NCBI GenBank assembly: GCA_018262195.1
Contig: JAGTRS010000034.1
Coordinates: 1 to 40,658, forward strand
DNA length: 40,658 nucleotides
DNA from: Pseudomonadota bacterium
Lineage (GTDB): Bacteria > Pseudomonadota > Gammaproteobacteria > Burkholderiales > Rhodocyclaceae
Reading direction: 5' to 3'
Shown: in pieces, positions 34,801-40,658 of the stretch
Position numbering within the stretch: position 1 is the stretch's first letter
How the letters are laid out: every line of letters starts with the position of its first letter
Made by a program: the position numbers and the translations under genes
Notes under the pieces: generated by a model
What the model was told of the DNA's origin: nothing
Seen by the model: the letters and a program-made list of their open reading frames with translations, nothing else
The model's database searches: none

Positions 34801-36986
34801 TGATCGTCGAAACGCCAGTAGTAGTCGCGGTTTTCTCGGAACAGGCGAACCGGCAGCGCCTTGCCGCCATGCAGCTTGGCTTCGGCGTTGGCGCGGATCA
34901 CCTCGAACTGGGCAACGCTGCCTTCGCGGGCGTAGTCGCCGGTGAACAGAGGACGGACACCGACCAGCACCGGGGCTGGCCAGATCACCCGTTCAAAATT
35001 GCGCACCACCGGCCGGCCGCCGCTTTCGAGCAGGCTGAGCGTGGTTCGCACCGTGTAGGGCGAACGCTTGCCCTTGGCCGGCGCGAGATCGACTTCCAGC
35101 GCCAGGTCGCCGTTCTCGTCGAGCTGGTTCTGCTCGAGTTCGACGCGCTGACGCTGGCTGTCTTCATTGGTATCGCCGAACTCGAAGCCGGGCAGCTTTT
35201 GCGCCAGGGGATTCTTCTGGCGCTCGAAGACGGCAACGCCGAGCAACTGGTTGCCAACCGCCGGGGCGCCGTAGAGGTAGGCGCCCTTGATGTCGATTTT
35301 CAGGGATTCGTCGGGCGAGACCGTCGCCTGCTTGCTGTTCAGGTCGAGTTTCATGCGTTCGGGTAGGAATTCCTCGACCCCGAAGCGGAAGCTGGTCGTC
35401 GCCAGCTTGTCGGCGGGATCAGCCCGCAGTTCAAGGGTCCACGCGCCGGTGGCGGCGTCGACCGGCAGTTCGATGCGGCTCTGGTAATAACCGCCGAGCT
35501 TGGCATCCGGCTGCCAGGTCGCGGTGAACTGGCTCTTGCCGTCCGGACGACGGAGGATGGCCTGGATCGGCTGGGCTGGTACCGGTCGCCCATCGGCATC
35601 GCGGGCCAGCACGGAAATGTCGAACTTCTCGCCGGGACGATAGAGGTTGCGCCCGGAGTAGGCGAACAGGCGCACCGGCCGACCAGGCAGGCCGGCGACA
35701 TCGTATTCGGACAGGTCGAGCGCTGGTTCCTTCAGCGTAACCATCGATATCTGCTGGCCGTGACGGGTGATGATGACCTTCGCTGCAGCCGGCCGCTCGG
35801 CAAAGTTGGCGCGACCGCTGCTGTCGGTTTCGGCGCGCCCCACCACCTTGGCGTTCTCGTCCATCCAGGTCACTTCGACGCCGGAAACCGCCTTGCCGGT
35901 GGTCAGCGAACTGACGTAGGCATCGGCGCCCTTGGCGAACAGGCGGGTGCTCAGGCCGAGATCGCTGACGTAGAAATAGGTCACTTGATAGTCGTAGCGG
36001 AAGCGGTTGGGCTGGCTCATCACCGCGATGTAGATGCCCGGCTCGCGCAGCTCCTTGATGTCCTCGACCGGCAGGAAAGTGACGTTGCGCTTGTTCGGCT
36101 TCTGCTCGGTCAGGAAGCGGCCGACAAAAACGCTTTCGGTCAGGGTGTGCAGGCTGTCCAGCGACCAGTTGTTGACCGCCCCCTTGAGGCTGGTGGCGCG
36201 CCAGTCGTAATCGCCCTCGTACTCCACGTCGTAGTCGTAATCGTCGTTGTTCTGGCGCTTGGCCCGCGCCTGCGGGCGCGGCCCGCTGATCACCTTGTCG
36301 AGGAAACGCGGCAATTGGTCCGGCTTGACGCGCAGGAACTGGACATCAACCTCGGGCACATTGACGGTGACCACCGGCAGACCACCATTCTGCTTGGCCG
36401 GCAATACGGTGCCGCGGCTGGCGAAGTAATAGGCGGGCGCTACCGTAGCCGTTATTACCGAGTAACGGCCTTCCTCATTCAACTTTTGGCCAGAGAGCGA
36501 ACTGAGGCCAGCAGCGACACGAACCACATAGCGCGTCTGCGGCTTGATGTGCGGAAAATAGAGAATTCGCGGATTGTCGCCTACCACCCAGGCGCCCTTG
36601 ACCAGCTTGCCGCCCTCGGTCGCAACATCGGCCGGCTCGGTACTGACTTGCGGATTGGCGCTACCCGGCGCGCCCTCTTCTCCTTCATCCTCGGACTCAT
36701 TCACCTGCGTCTTGGCATCGCCCGGGCGCGGCGGCATCTCGAAGACCTGGATCTGTTCGTCGTAACCCTTCTTGGCGTCCATCGGGAGGGTAAAACTCAG
36801 GGCCAGCGATGGCGATCCTTCGAAATCGCGATTCGAGAAATCAGCAATCTCGAATGGCCCATCCCCGGCGCCCGTCGTCTCCGATTGCCATGGCTTGGTG
36901 TAGATCAGAACAGCGGCGATCGCGATCGCCAGCGCCACCAACCAGGGTACAGCCCCGAAACCCCGAATCTTCGACAAACCTGACAT
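31803..36986 (-). CDS. yfhM: Bacterial alpha-2-macroglobulin (YfhM type) with thioester
   Basis: A 1727-residue periplasmic protein held by an N-terminal membrane anchor (about 13-30) rather than a lipobox. It is a protease trap: a chain of macroglobulin domains, then the thioester domain with the intact motif GCAEQ (Cys1221, Gln1224), whose Cys-Gln bond captures attacking proteases. A Pro/Ala-rich tail ends the protein. An acidic stretch (NESEDEGEEGAPGS) near residues 96-109 and a Tyr/Asp-rich NDDYDYDVEYEGDYD near 246-260 are low-complexity insertions. It is co-transcribed with pbpC. It shares a 281-base divergent region with paaX. Confidence 0.95.
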   Translation of the reverse strand: MSGLSKIRGFGAVPWLVALAIAIAAVLIYTKPWQSETTGAGDGPFEIADFSNRDFEGSPSLALSFTLPMDAKKGYDEQIQVFEMPPRPGDAKTQVNESEDEGEEGAPGSANPQVSTEPADVATEGGKLVKGAWVVGDNPRILYFPHIKPQTRYVVRVAAGLSSLSGQKLNEEGRYSVITATVAPAYYFASRGTVLPAKQNGGLPVVTVNVPEVDVQFLRVKPDQLPRFLDKVISGPRPQARAKRQNNDDYDYDVEYEGDYDWRATSLKGAVNNWSLDSLHTLTESVFVGRFLTEQKPNKRNVTFLPVEDIKELREPGIYIAVMSQPNRFRYDYQVTYFYVSDLGLSTRLFAKGADAYVSSLTTGKAVSGVEVTWMDENAKVVGRAETDSSGRANFAERPAAAKVIITRHGQQISMVTLKEPALDLSEYDVAGLPGRPVRLFAYSGRNLYRPGEKFDISVLARDADGRPVPAQPIQAILRRPDGKSQFTATWQPDAKLGGYYQSRIELPVDAATGAWTLELRADPADKLATTSFRFGVEEFLPERMKLDLNSKQATVSPDESLKIDIKGAYLYGAPAVGNQLLGVAVFERQKNPLAQKLPGFEFGDTNEDSQRQRVELEQNQLDENGDLALEVDLAPAKGKRSPYTVRTTLSLLESGGRPVVRNFERVIWPAPVLVGVRPLFTGDYAREGSVAQFEVIRANAEAKLHGGKALPVRLFRENRDYYWRFDDQRGWHSGFTETDELVDTTVVSIPDGSRGKLGLPVKYGRYRVEITDSETGQITKYRFYAGWSARGDETQGVRPDRVALKFDKPAYKDGETAKLTITPPHAGEALVTVEADKTLWLKRVSVPLEGTTIDIPVDKDWKRHDLYVSAVVLRPGSAGEKVTPARALGLTHLPLERGDRKLAVSLDAPKKMLPDTRLKVKVKVPGLPGQQAVVTLSAVDVGILNITRYATPDPHGHFFGKLRYGADQYDVYGRLIEKMGGQKGKLKFGGDAAPKATKSLPKKVRLVDLFSGPVQLNEQGEAEIGLDVPDFNGTLRLMAVVAAPDKFGSAEAETIVAAPLVAELMTPRFLTVGDNATIALDLHNLSGAAQKLKVRIENADGLKIQNAERDLDLKDQQKQTLRFPLEAGNAFGLADVRVLVSSAAGLKLERSFGLQVQAPTPQQQVLKMLSVGPGETVEVKESELGGFLKSTVQSHLILSDKAPIDVRSAIQGLLTYPYGCAEQTTSTAYPHVLVDEEGAKLFGLKPYSRDQRADMLEKAIAKLGAMQAPNGGFSLWGNMSEYQYWLSAYISNFLLDAREQGFKVPEAMQKNAMEFLLKNLQEGAAGLPTGKVTYNQNGWQDYRYGGSGRFGVLAYGAYVLSREAKAPLSTLRQMFDLREQAHSGLALVHLGLALKLMGDETRAQTALAEGVKKSRDTGYWWGDYGSPLRDAALSYALLDRHKLKVEGQDNLVAVAAAELGKNRYTSTQEKLALFLLGRNFAKAGEGEAGWTAEVLGKEKPETINGSGTLVRPLSAAALQGGVRIKNAHKERLYLQLAFSGNPAKMPANRDDAIALTRDLFEADGKPLKSRALKVGESVIVRINVNPRSWINTGMVVDHIPAGLEIENLNIAQGEGMASTLINNVNPAEAMQDPRIQHVEFRDDRFVVAARLQGKLSLFYRARVVTPGKFVFPPIYAEDMYRPDVYGLATGDATLTVTDGKEKTTAVPVPVPAAAPAAVATPAPAKP

Positions 36987-37188
36987 CTACGTATTCCTCA
37001 AGACGACTAAAACGGCAACGGATGAAGACAATCAATTCTGGCCGCAAATTATGACACGTCGATCCCGCTCTCTGGGGACCCAAAAATCAGCTACAAGCGC
37101 ATTGGAAAATGGCGATTTCCTGTATCAATCAAACCGGCGGAAATTCAATGGATGCGGCGATTACGGGATTTGTCGCCAAAGACACCGA

Positions 37189-37218
37189 TTCAAAACGATA
37201 CTCAGCATCGGGTACAAT
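37189..37218 (+). promoter_or_regulatory. Possible paaX promoter in the 281-base yfhM/paaX gap
   Basis: TTCAAA (37189-37194), an 18-base spacer and TACAAT (37213-37218) form a plausible sigma70 promoter reading towards paaX, leaving a 40- to 45-base leader. The rest of 36987-37267 shows no gene, and no clear promoter for yfhM was recognised. Confidence 0.45.
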
Positions 37219-37267
37219 CGAAATCTGCCCTTAACCTCTGACCCAACGCCGTTCAGCAGCCCATCTC

Positions 37268-38215
37268 GTGAGCACCGCCATCCAATCCCGCCTGAATGAA
37301 TTCCGGCAACAGCGCCGCGTTCAGGCCGGCTCGCTGATCATTACTGTCTTTGGCGATGCGATCCTGCCGCGCGGGGGCCGGATCTGGCTGGGCAGCCTGA
37401 TCCGCCTGCTCGAACCGCTCGAACTCAACGAACGACTGATCCGCACTTCCGTCTTCCGTCTGGTCAAGGAAGAATGGCTGCGCACCGAAACCATCGGCCG
37501 GCGTGCCGATTATGTGCTGACCCCATCCGGCCGCCGCCGTTTCGAGGAAGCGTCACGGCACATCTATGCTTCGGATGCGCCGCTCTGGGACCGCCGCTGG
37601 CGCCTGATCCTGGTCGTCGGCGATCTCGACCCCAAGGTCCGCGAGCAGGTGCGACGTGCCCTGTTCTGGCAGGGTTTTGGCGCACTGGGTGCCGATTGCT
37701 TCGTGCACCCCAGCGCCGAATTGTCCAGCGTGCTCGATACGCTGATCACCGAAGGCCTGTCATCGGCCATCGGCGCGCTGATGCCACTGTTCGCCGCCGA
37801 CGCGCGTTCGGCCCAGTCGGCCAGCGATGCCGACCTGGTACGCCGGTCCTGGGATCTGGGCCATCTGGCCGAGGCCTACAGCGCCTTCGTCGCCACCTAT
37901 CAGCCCATTCTTGATGAACTTCGCCGCGACCATCTGGCCGGCGTCAGCGAGCAGGATGCCTTCCTGCTCCGTATCCTGCTCATCCACGATTACCGGCGCC
38001 TGTTGCTGCGCGACCCGGAATTGCCGGAAGTCCTGCTGCCGGCCAACTGGCCTGGCCAGCAGGCACGACTGTTGTGCAAGGAACTGTACAAGCGGCTGGA
38101 ATCGCTCTCCAGCCGTCACCTCGACCAGTTGCTGTGCCTCGCCGACGGCCGCGTGCCGGAAGAAGACGTCACGCTGGCCGAGCGCTTTCCACAGAACGAC
38201 CCCCTATCTGCCTGA
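37268..38215 (+). CDS. paaX: PaaX, phenylacetyl-CoA-responsive repressor
   Basis: A 315-residue regulator of the PaaX length and layout. The N-terminal winged helix (about 15-90) includes GSLIITVFGDAILPRGG and the RTSVFRLVKEEWL recognition region. A middle domain follows, and the C-terminal part contains ILLIHDYRRLLLRDPELP, which is typical of the family. PaaX represses phenylacetate catabolic operons and is released by phenylacetyl-CoA. It uses a GTG start. Its stop codon abuts the paaY stop (TGA|TCA) on the opposite strand with no base between them. Confidence 0.94.
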   Translation: MSTAIQSRLNEFRQQRRVQAGSLIITVFGDAILPRGGRIWLGSLIRLLEPLELNERLIRTSVFRLVKEEWLRTETIGRRADYVLTPSGRRRFEEASRHIYASDAPLWDRRWRLILVVGDLDPKVREQVRRALFWQGFGALGADCFVHPSAELSSVLDTLITEGLSSAIGALMPLFAADARSAQSASDADLVRRSWDLGHLAEAYSAFVATYQPILDELRRDHLAGVSEQDAFLLRILLIHDYRRLLLRDPELPEVLLPANWPGQQARLLCKELYKRLESLSSRHLDQLLCLADGRVPEEDVTLAERFPQNDPLSA

Positions 38216-38833
38216 TCAGGCGTCGCGTTTCTTCAGGTCCGTCAGCGACACCACATCCGGCATCTCGATCCGCTTGCGGTCGGCCTCGACCGCCGTCAGC
38301 GGCGTCGTTTCGACCATGGTTGCCAGGCAACGTCGGGTCAGTTCCTGATACGTTCGCGTACCGTCGCTCTTCCAGGCCATTTCCTGTTCGGTCAGCGGCC
38401 GGATCACCTTGGCCGGCACACCGGCGACCAGCATACCGGGCGGCACTTCCTGGCTCGCCTTGACGAAGGCCGAGGCGGCAACGATGCTCGCTTCGCCGAT
38501 CACCGCGTTGTCCATGATTACGGCGTTCATGCCGACCAGGGCATTCTTCCTGATGCGGCAGCCGTGCAACACGGCACCATGACCAATATGGCCGTTTTCC
38601 TCGACCACCGTATCGGTGCCGGGAAAGCCGTGCATGACGCAGGTGTCCTGCAGATTGGCCCCGGCCTCCAGGATCAGGCGGCCGAAATCGCCGCGCAGGC
38701 TGGCGCAGGGACCGACATAGCAGCCGGGCCCGACGATCACATCGCCAATCAGCACGGCGCTCGGATGAACATAGGCGGTGGGATCGACCACCGGGACGAT
38801 ACCGTCAATGGAATAAACGCGGAGGTTTGACAT
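38216..38833 (-). CDS. paaY: PaaY, left-handed beta-helix thioesterase of phenylacetate catabolism
   Basis: A 205-residue hexapeptide-repeat protein of the gamma-carbonic anhydrase-like fold. Repeats run from about residue 10 to 150 ([39 protein letters not shown]), and a C-terminal helix contains the [12 protein letters not shown] and RCLATM segments typical of PaaY. PaaY hydrolyses dead-end CoA esters formed during phenylacetate breakdown, relieving the pathway. It is divergent from the IclR gene with a 72-base shared promoter region. Confidence 0.92.
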   Translation of the reverse strand: MSNLRVYSIDGIVPVVDPTAYVHPSAVLIGDVIVGPGCYVGPCASLRGDFGRLILEAGANLQDTCVMHGFPGTDTVVEENGHIGHGAVLHGCRIRKNALVGMNAVIMDNAVIGEASIVAASAFVKASQEVPPGMLVAGVPAKVIRPLTEQEMAWKSDGTRTYQELTRRCLATMVETTPLTAVEADRKRIEMPDVVSLTDLKKRDA

Positions 38834-38864
38834 AAGACAATGTTTTCCTTTGATATTTTGATTT

Positions 38865-38881
38865 ATTATAAAACTAGTTTT
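38865..38881. promoter_or_regulatory. Palindrome AAAACTAGTTTT and adjoining -10 between paaY and the IclR gene
   Basis: A perfect 12-base palindrome (38870-38881) sits in the 72-base, AT-rich divergent region. On the minus strand a consensus -10, TATAAT (38870-38865), overlaps it by one base, with only a poor -35 17 bases upstream. A regulator on the palindrome would block the paaY promoter and probably that of the IclR gene; the IclR protein is the obvious candidate. Confidence 0.55.
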
Positions 38882-38905
38882 GAATAACAGAATTCAGGGG
38901 CAAGC

Positions 38906-39703
38906 ATGAGTGAGGAACTGGAAGGAAAACACGGCGTCCAGTCGCTGGAAATCGGCATGGGCATCCTGCGCGCCATGGCCAATGGCCAGCGCTCTATGAT
39001 GCTCAAGGATATTGCCGCAGCGGCCGACATGCCGGCCTCCAAGGCGCATCGCTACCTGGTCAGCCTGATTCGGGCCGGCCTGGTCGACCAGGATCCGATG
39101 ACCTCGCGTTACGACCTCGGCAGCTTCGCGCTGAACCTCGGCCTCGTCGCACTCGACCGACTGGACCGCGTCCGCCTCGGCCTCAACGCCATCACCGAAT
39201 TGCGCGATGAAATCAACCAGACCACGGCGCTTGCCGTCTGGGCCGACCAGGGACCTGTGATCGTCCGCTGGGAACGGCCGCGCCGGCCGATCACGGTCAA
39301 TGTCATCACCGGCACCGTCCTCGATCTGCTCAGTTCCGCCACCGGCCGGGTCTTCGCTGCGTGGATGCCGAAGAAGATCGTCGCCCCGCTGATTGCGGAA
39401 GAACTGAAGAAACCGCACATCCCGCCGGAATTGCGCAGCAAGCAGGCCGTCGAAGCACTGCTCGCCGACATCCGCACCCAAGGCTACGCGGCGACCAATG
39501 GCCAGCACAAGGTGCCGGGCATCGAGGCCGTCGCCGCGCCGGTCTTCAATTTCAAGAACGAAATCACCATGTCGCTGCTGGTCGTTGGCGTCCAGGGCAT
39601 GCTCGACATCAGCCCGGAGAGCGATGTCGTCGAAAAACTGAAACGCAGTGCCGAAGCGCTGTCGCTGCGCCTCGGCGCCCACGGCGAACCGAAGCAGCCG
39701 TAA
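38906..39703 (+). CDS. IclR family transcriptional regulator
   Basis: A 265-residue IclR-type regulator: N-terminal winged helix (about 12-70, with LKDIAAAADMPASKAHRYL) and the effector-binding domain (about 80-250, with VWADQGPVIVRWE and ATGRVFAAWM). AGGGG five bases before the ATG supports the start. It is divergent from paaY and convergent with the crotonase gene at 39744-40523, in the edge of an aromatic/acyl-CoA degradation region, so a role in controlling that pathway is likely. The ligand is unknown. Confidence 0.9.
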   Translation: MSEELEGKHGVQSLEIGMGILRAMANGQRSMMLKDIAAAADMPASKAHRYLVSLIRAGLVDQDPMTSRYDLGSFALNLGLVALDRLDRVRLGLNAITELRDEINQTTALAVWADQGPVIVRWERPRRPITVNVITGTVLDLLSSATGRVFAAWMPKKIVAPLIAEELKKPHIPPELRSKQAVEALLADIRTQGYAATNGQHKVPGIEAVAAPVFNFKNEITMSLLVVGVQGMLDISPESDVVEKLKRSAEALSLRLGAHGEPKQP

Positions 39704-39707
39704 GGCG

Positions 39708-39737
39708 CGTTCATTCCCGCTCGCAAGGGAATGAACG
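39708..39737. terminator. Perfect 11-base hairpin between convergent IclR and crotonase genes
   Basis: CGTTCATTCCC and GGGAATGAACG flank an 8-base loop, 5 bases after the IclR stop and 7 bases before the crotonase stop. It is symmetrical and probably ends transcription from both sides, though it lacks a T run. The ATTCCC/GGGAAT core also resembles small dispersed palindromes. Confidence 0.55.
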
Positions 39738-39743
39738 GCCGGC

Positions 39744-40523
39744 TTACAACCAGGCCGGCGGACGCTTGTCGAGGAAAGCGGCAATGCCGTCTTTCGCTTC
39801 ATCGGTGGCGCGCTGACGGGCAATGCGCTGGGCGGTCTCTTCACTGATCGTTGCATCGATCGGCTGACCGTTCACCGCACCAATCAGATCCTTGGCCGCC
39901 TTCTGGGCCTGCGGGCCGCCTTGCAGTAAGGCCTCGACCAGTTGTGCGACACAGCCATCCAGTTCATCCGGTTCGACGACATCGCCGACCAGGCCGATGG
40001 CCAGAGCGCGCGGGGCCTTGATCCGCTCGGCGCTCTGAAAATAGCGCAGGGCATGGCGCGGGCCGATGGCGCGCAGCACGTAAGGGCTGATGGCCGACGG
40101 GATGATCCCGAAGCGCACTTCCGAAGTGGAAAACACCGCATCGCTGCTCGCCACTGCCATGTCACAGGCGGCCGTCAGGCCGGTGCCACCGCCGAGGGCG
40201 GCACCCTGCACGCGGGCAATGGTTGGCTTGCTCATCTGGGCCAGGGTGCGCAGCATGCCGGCGAACTTGCGGGCATCATCGACGTTCTGCTCGTGAGTGA
40301 ATTGCGAGGCGCGCTTCATCCAGTTGAGGTCGGCGCCAGCCGAGAAATGCTTGCCGCGACCACCGAGCAACACCACGCGGACGCTGGTATCGGCATCGAG
40401 TTCCTTGCAGGCTGCAGCCAGTTCGGCGATCAGCTGTTCATCAAAGGCGTTGAAGACAGCCGGGCGGTTCATCCAGATGGTGGCGACCTTGCCGGCCCGT
40501 TCGATTTCCAGGGTTTCGTACAT
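39744..40523 (-). CDS. Enoyl-CoA hydratase/isomerase family protein, LiuC/AtuE-like
   Basis: About 259 residues of the crotonase fold. The oxyanion-hole segment FSAGADLNWMKRA (about 60-72) and GGGTGLTAACDMA (about 110-122) are clear. The second catalytic Glu lies in SEVRFG, but the first Glu seen in typical hydratases (GGGCEL) is Gly here. The ADLNWM signature and the SEVRFGIIPSAISPYV block are those I associate with methylglutaconyl-/carboxygeranoyl-CoA hydratases. The ATG at 40523 has GAGG about ten bases upstream; the ATG at 40532 has its ribosome site too close. It follows another crotonase gene by 11 bases. The exact substrate is uncertain. Confidence 0.85.
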   Translation of the reverse strand: MYETLEIERAGKVATIWMNRPAVFNAFDEQLIAELAAACKELDADTSVRVVLLGGRGKHFSAGADLNWMKRASQFTHEQNVDDARKFAGMLRTLAQMSKPTIARVQGAALGGGTGLTAACDMAVASSDAVFSTSEVRFGIIPSAISPYVLRAIGPRHALRYFQSAERIKAPRALAIGLVGDVVEPDELDGCVAQLVEALLQGGPQAQKAAKDLIGAVNGQPIDATISEETAQRIARQRATDEAKDGIAAFLDKRPPAWL

Positions 40524-40534
40524 GGCAGCCATCC

Positions 40535-40658
40535 TCAGCGGTTCTTGAACCCTGGCTTGCGCTTCTCGACAAAGGCCGCCATGCCTTCCTTCTGGTCTTC
40601 GAGGGCGAAGGCCGAGTGGAAGACGCGGCGCTCGAACAACAGACCTTCGTTCAGGCTG
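40535..40658 (-). CDS. Enoyl-CoA hydratase, C-terminal part (cut by window edge)
   Basis: Only the last 40 or so codons are present. The ending ([19 protein letters not shown], then [17 protein letters not shown]) is the standard C-terminus of short-chain enoyl-CoA hydratases such as PaaF and crotonase. It precedes the LiuC-like gene in the same operon. A PaaF role in phenylacetate degradation is likely from the context, but it cannot be shown from the fragment. Confidence 0.8.
   Translation of the reverse strand, partial: SLNEGLLFERRVFHSAFALEDQKEGMAAFVEKRKPGFKNR

Noticed and set aside
33519..35366. 615-codon open frame on the plus strand opposite the alpha-2-macroglobulin gene
   Set aside because: A shadow of a large high-GC gene with clear domain evidence; no recognisable protein features.
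39708..39737. Mobile REP-like element
   Set aside because: The hairpin resembles dispersed palindromes, but only one copy was noticed in the window, so a simple terminator between convergent genes is the better reading.

Overview
The window looks like a piece of chromosome from a high-GC, respiratory betaproteobacterium. A Rhodocyclales-type organism (Dechloromonas/Azonexus/Azoarcus relatives) fits best. The reasons are the combined sigma32/CIRCE control of groESL, an acetate symporter, c-type heme proteins, bacteriohemerythrin with an FNR-type box, ubiquinone genes, a T6SS VgrG module, a PBP1C/alpha-2-macroglobulin pair and a phenylacetate (paa) regulatory region. The genus is inferred from gene content only. 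No tRNA, rRNA, IS element or CRISPR array was seen. No gene-free stretch exceeds about 300 bases; the largest gap is 36987-37267.

Layout. 1-679: start of the acetate permease operon (DUF485 subunit then actP, cut by the window edge), with a Pho-box-like tandem repeat upstream. 843-3024: groES-groEL with CIRCE, an overlapping sigma70/sigma32 promoter and a terminator. 3107-5254: membrane diguanylate cyclase with a periplasmic heme-c sensor. 5402-8148: dacB, a QueG-like Fe-S protein and a YitT-like membrane protein. 8278-9709: bacteriohemerythrin and a CopD-like membrane protein, divergent around an FNR-type box, then a small membrane protein. 9713-12982: ubiA, a class II c-type cytochrome, ubiD and a GNAT acetyltransferase, joined by short stop/start overlaps. 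13040-13801: an unrecognised helical protein.

13902-16977 is the most unusual region. It is a five-gene, translationally coupled cassette: small membrane protein, divergent Lgt-family protein lacking the expected His, small membrane protein, Cys-rich radical SAM enzyme resembling the archaeal Tes/MJ0619 group, small membrane protein. I read it as a candidate lipid-modifying system. 17090-22639 is a phospholipid-remodelling operon: a cysteine-free ArsR regulator, aas, a Tat-exported amidohydrolase, and an LplT-PlsC fusion.

22767-29314 is an accessory T6SS module: vgrG, DUF4123 adaptor, DUF3304 lipoprotein, and a DUF2235/Tle1-like lipase. Its distal genes are visibly more AT-rich. Two long G tracts lie inside coding sequence, and a CRP-like site lies upstream. 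29454-36986 holds yfhM (alpha-2-macroglobulin with CxEQ thioester) and pbpC, a periplasmic defence/repair pair. 37268-40658 is the edge of an aromatic/acyl-CoA catabolic region: paaX, paaY, an IclR regulator and two crotonase-family genes, the last cut by the window edge.
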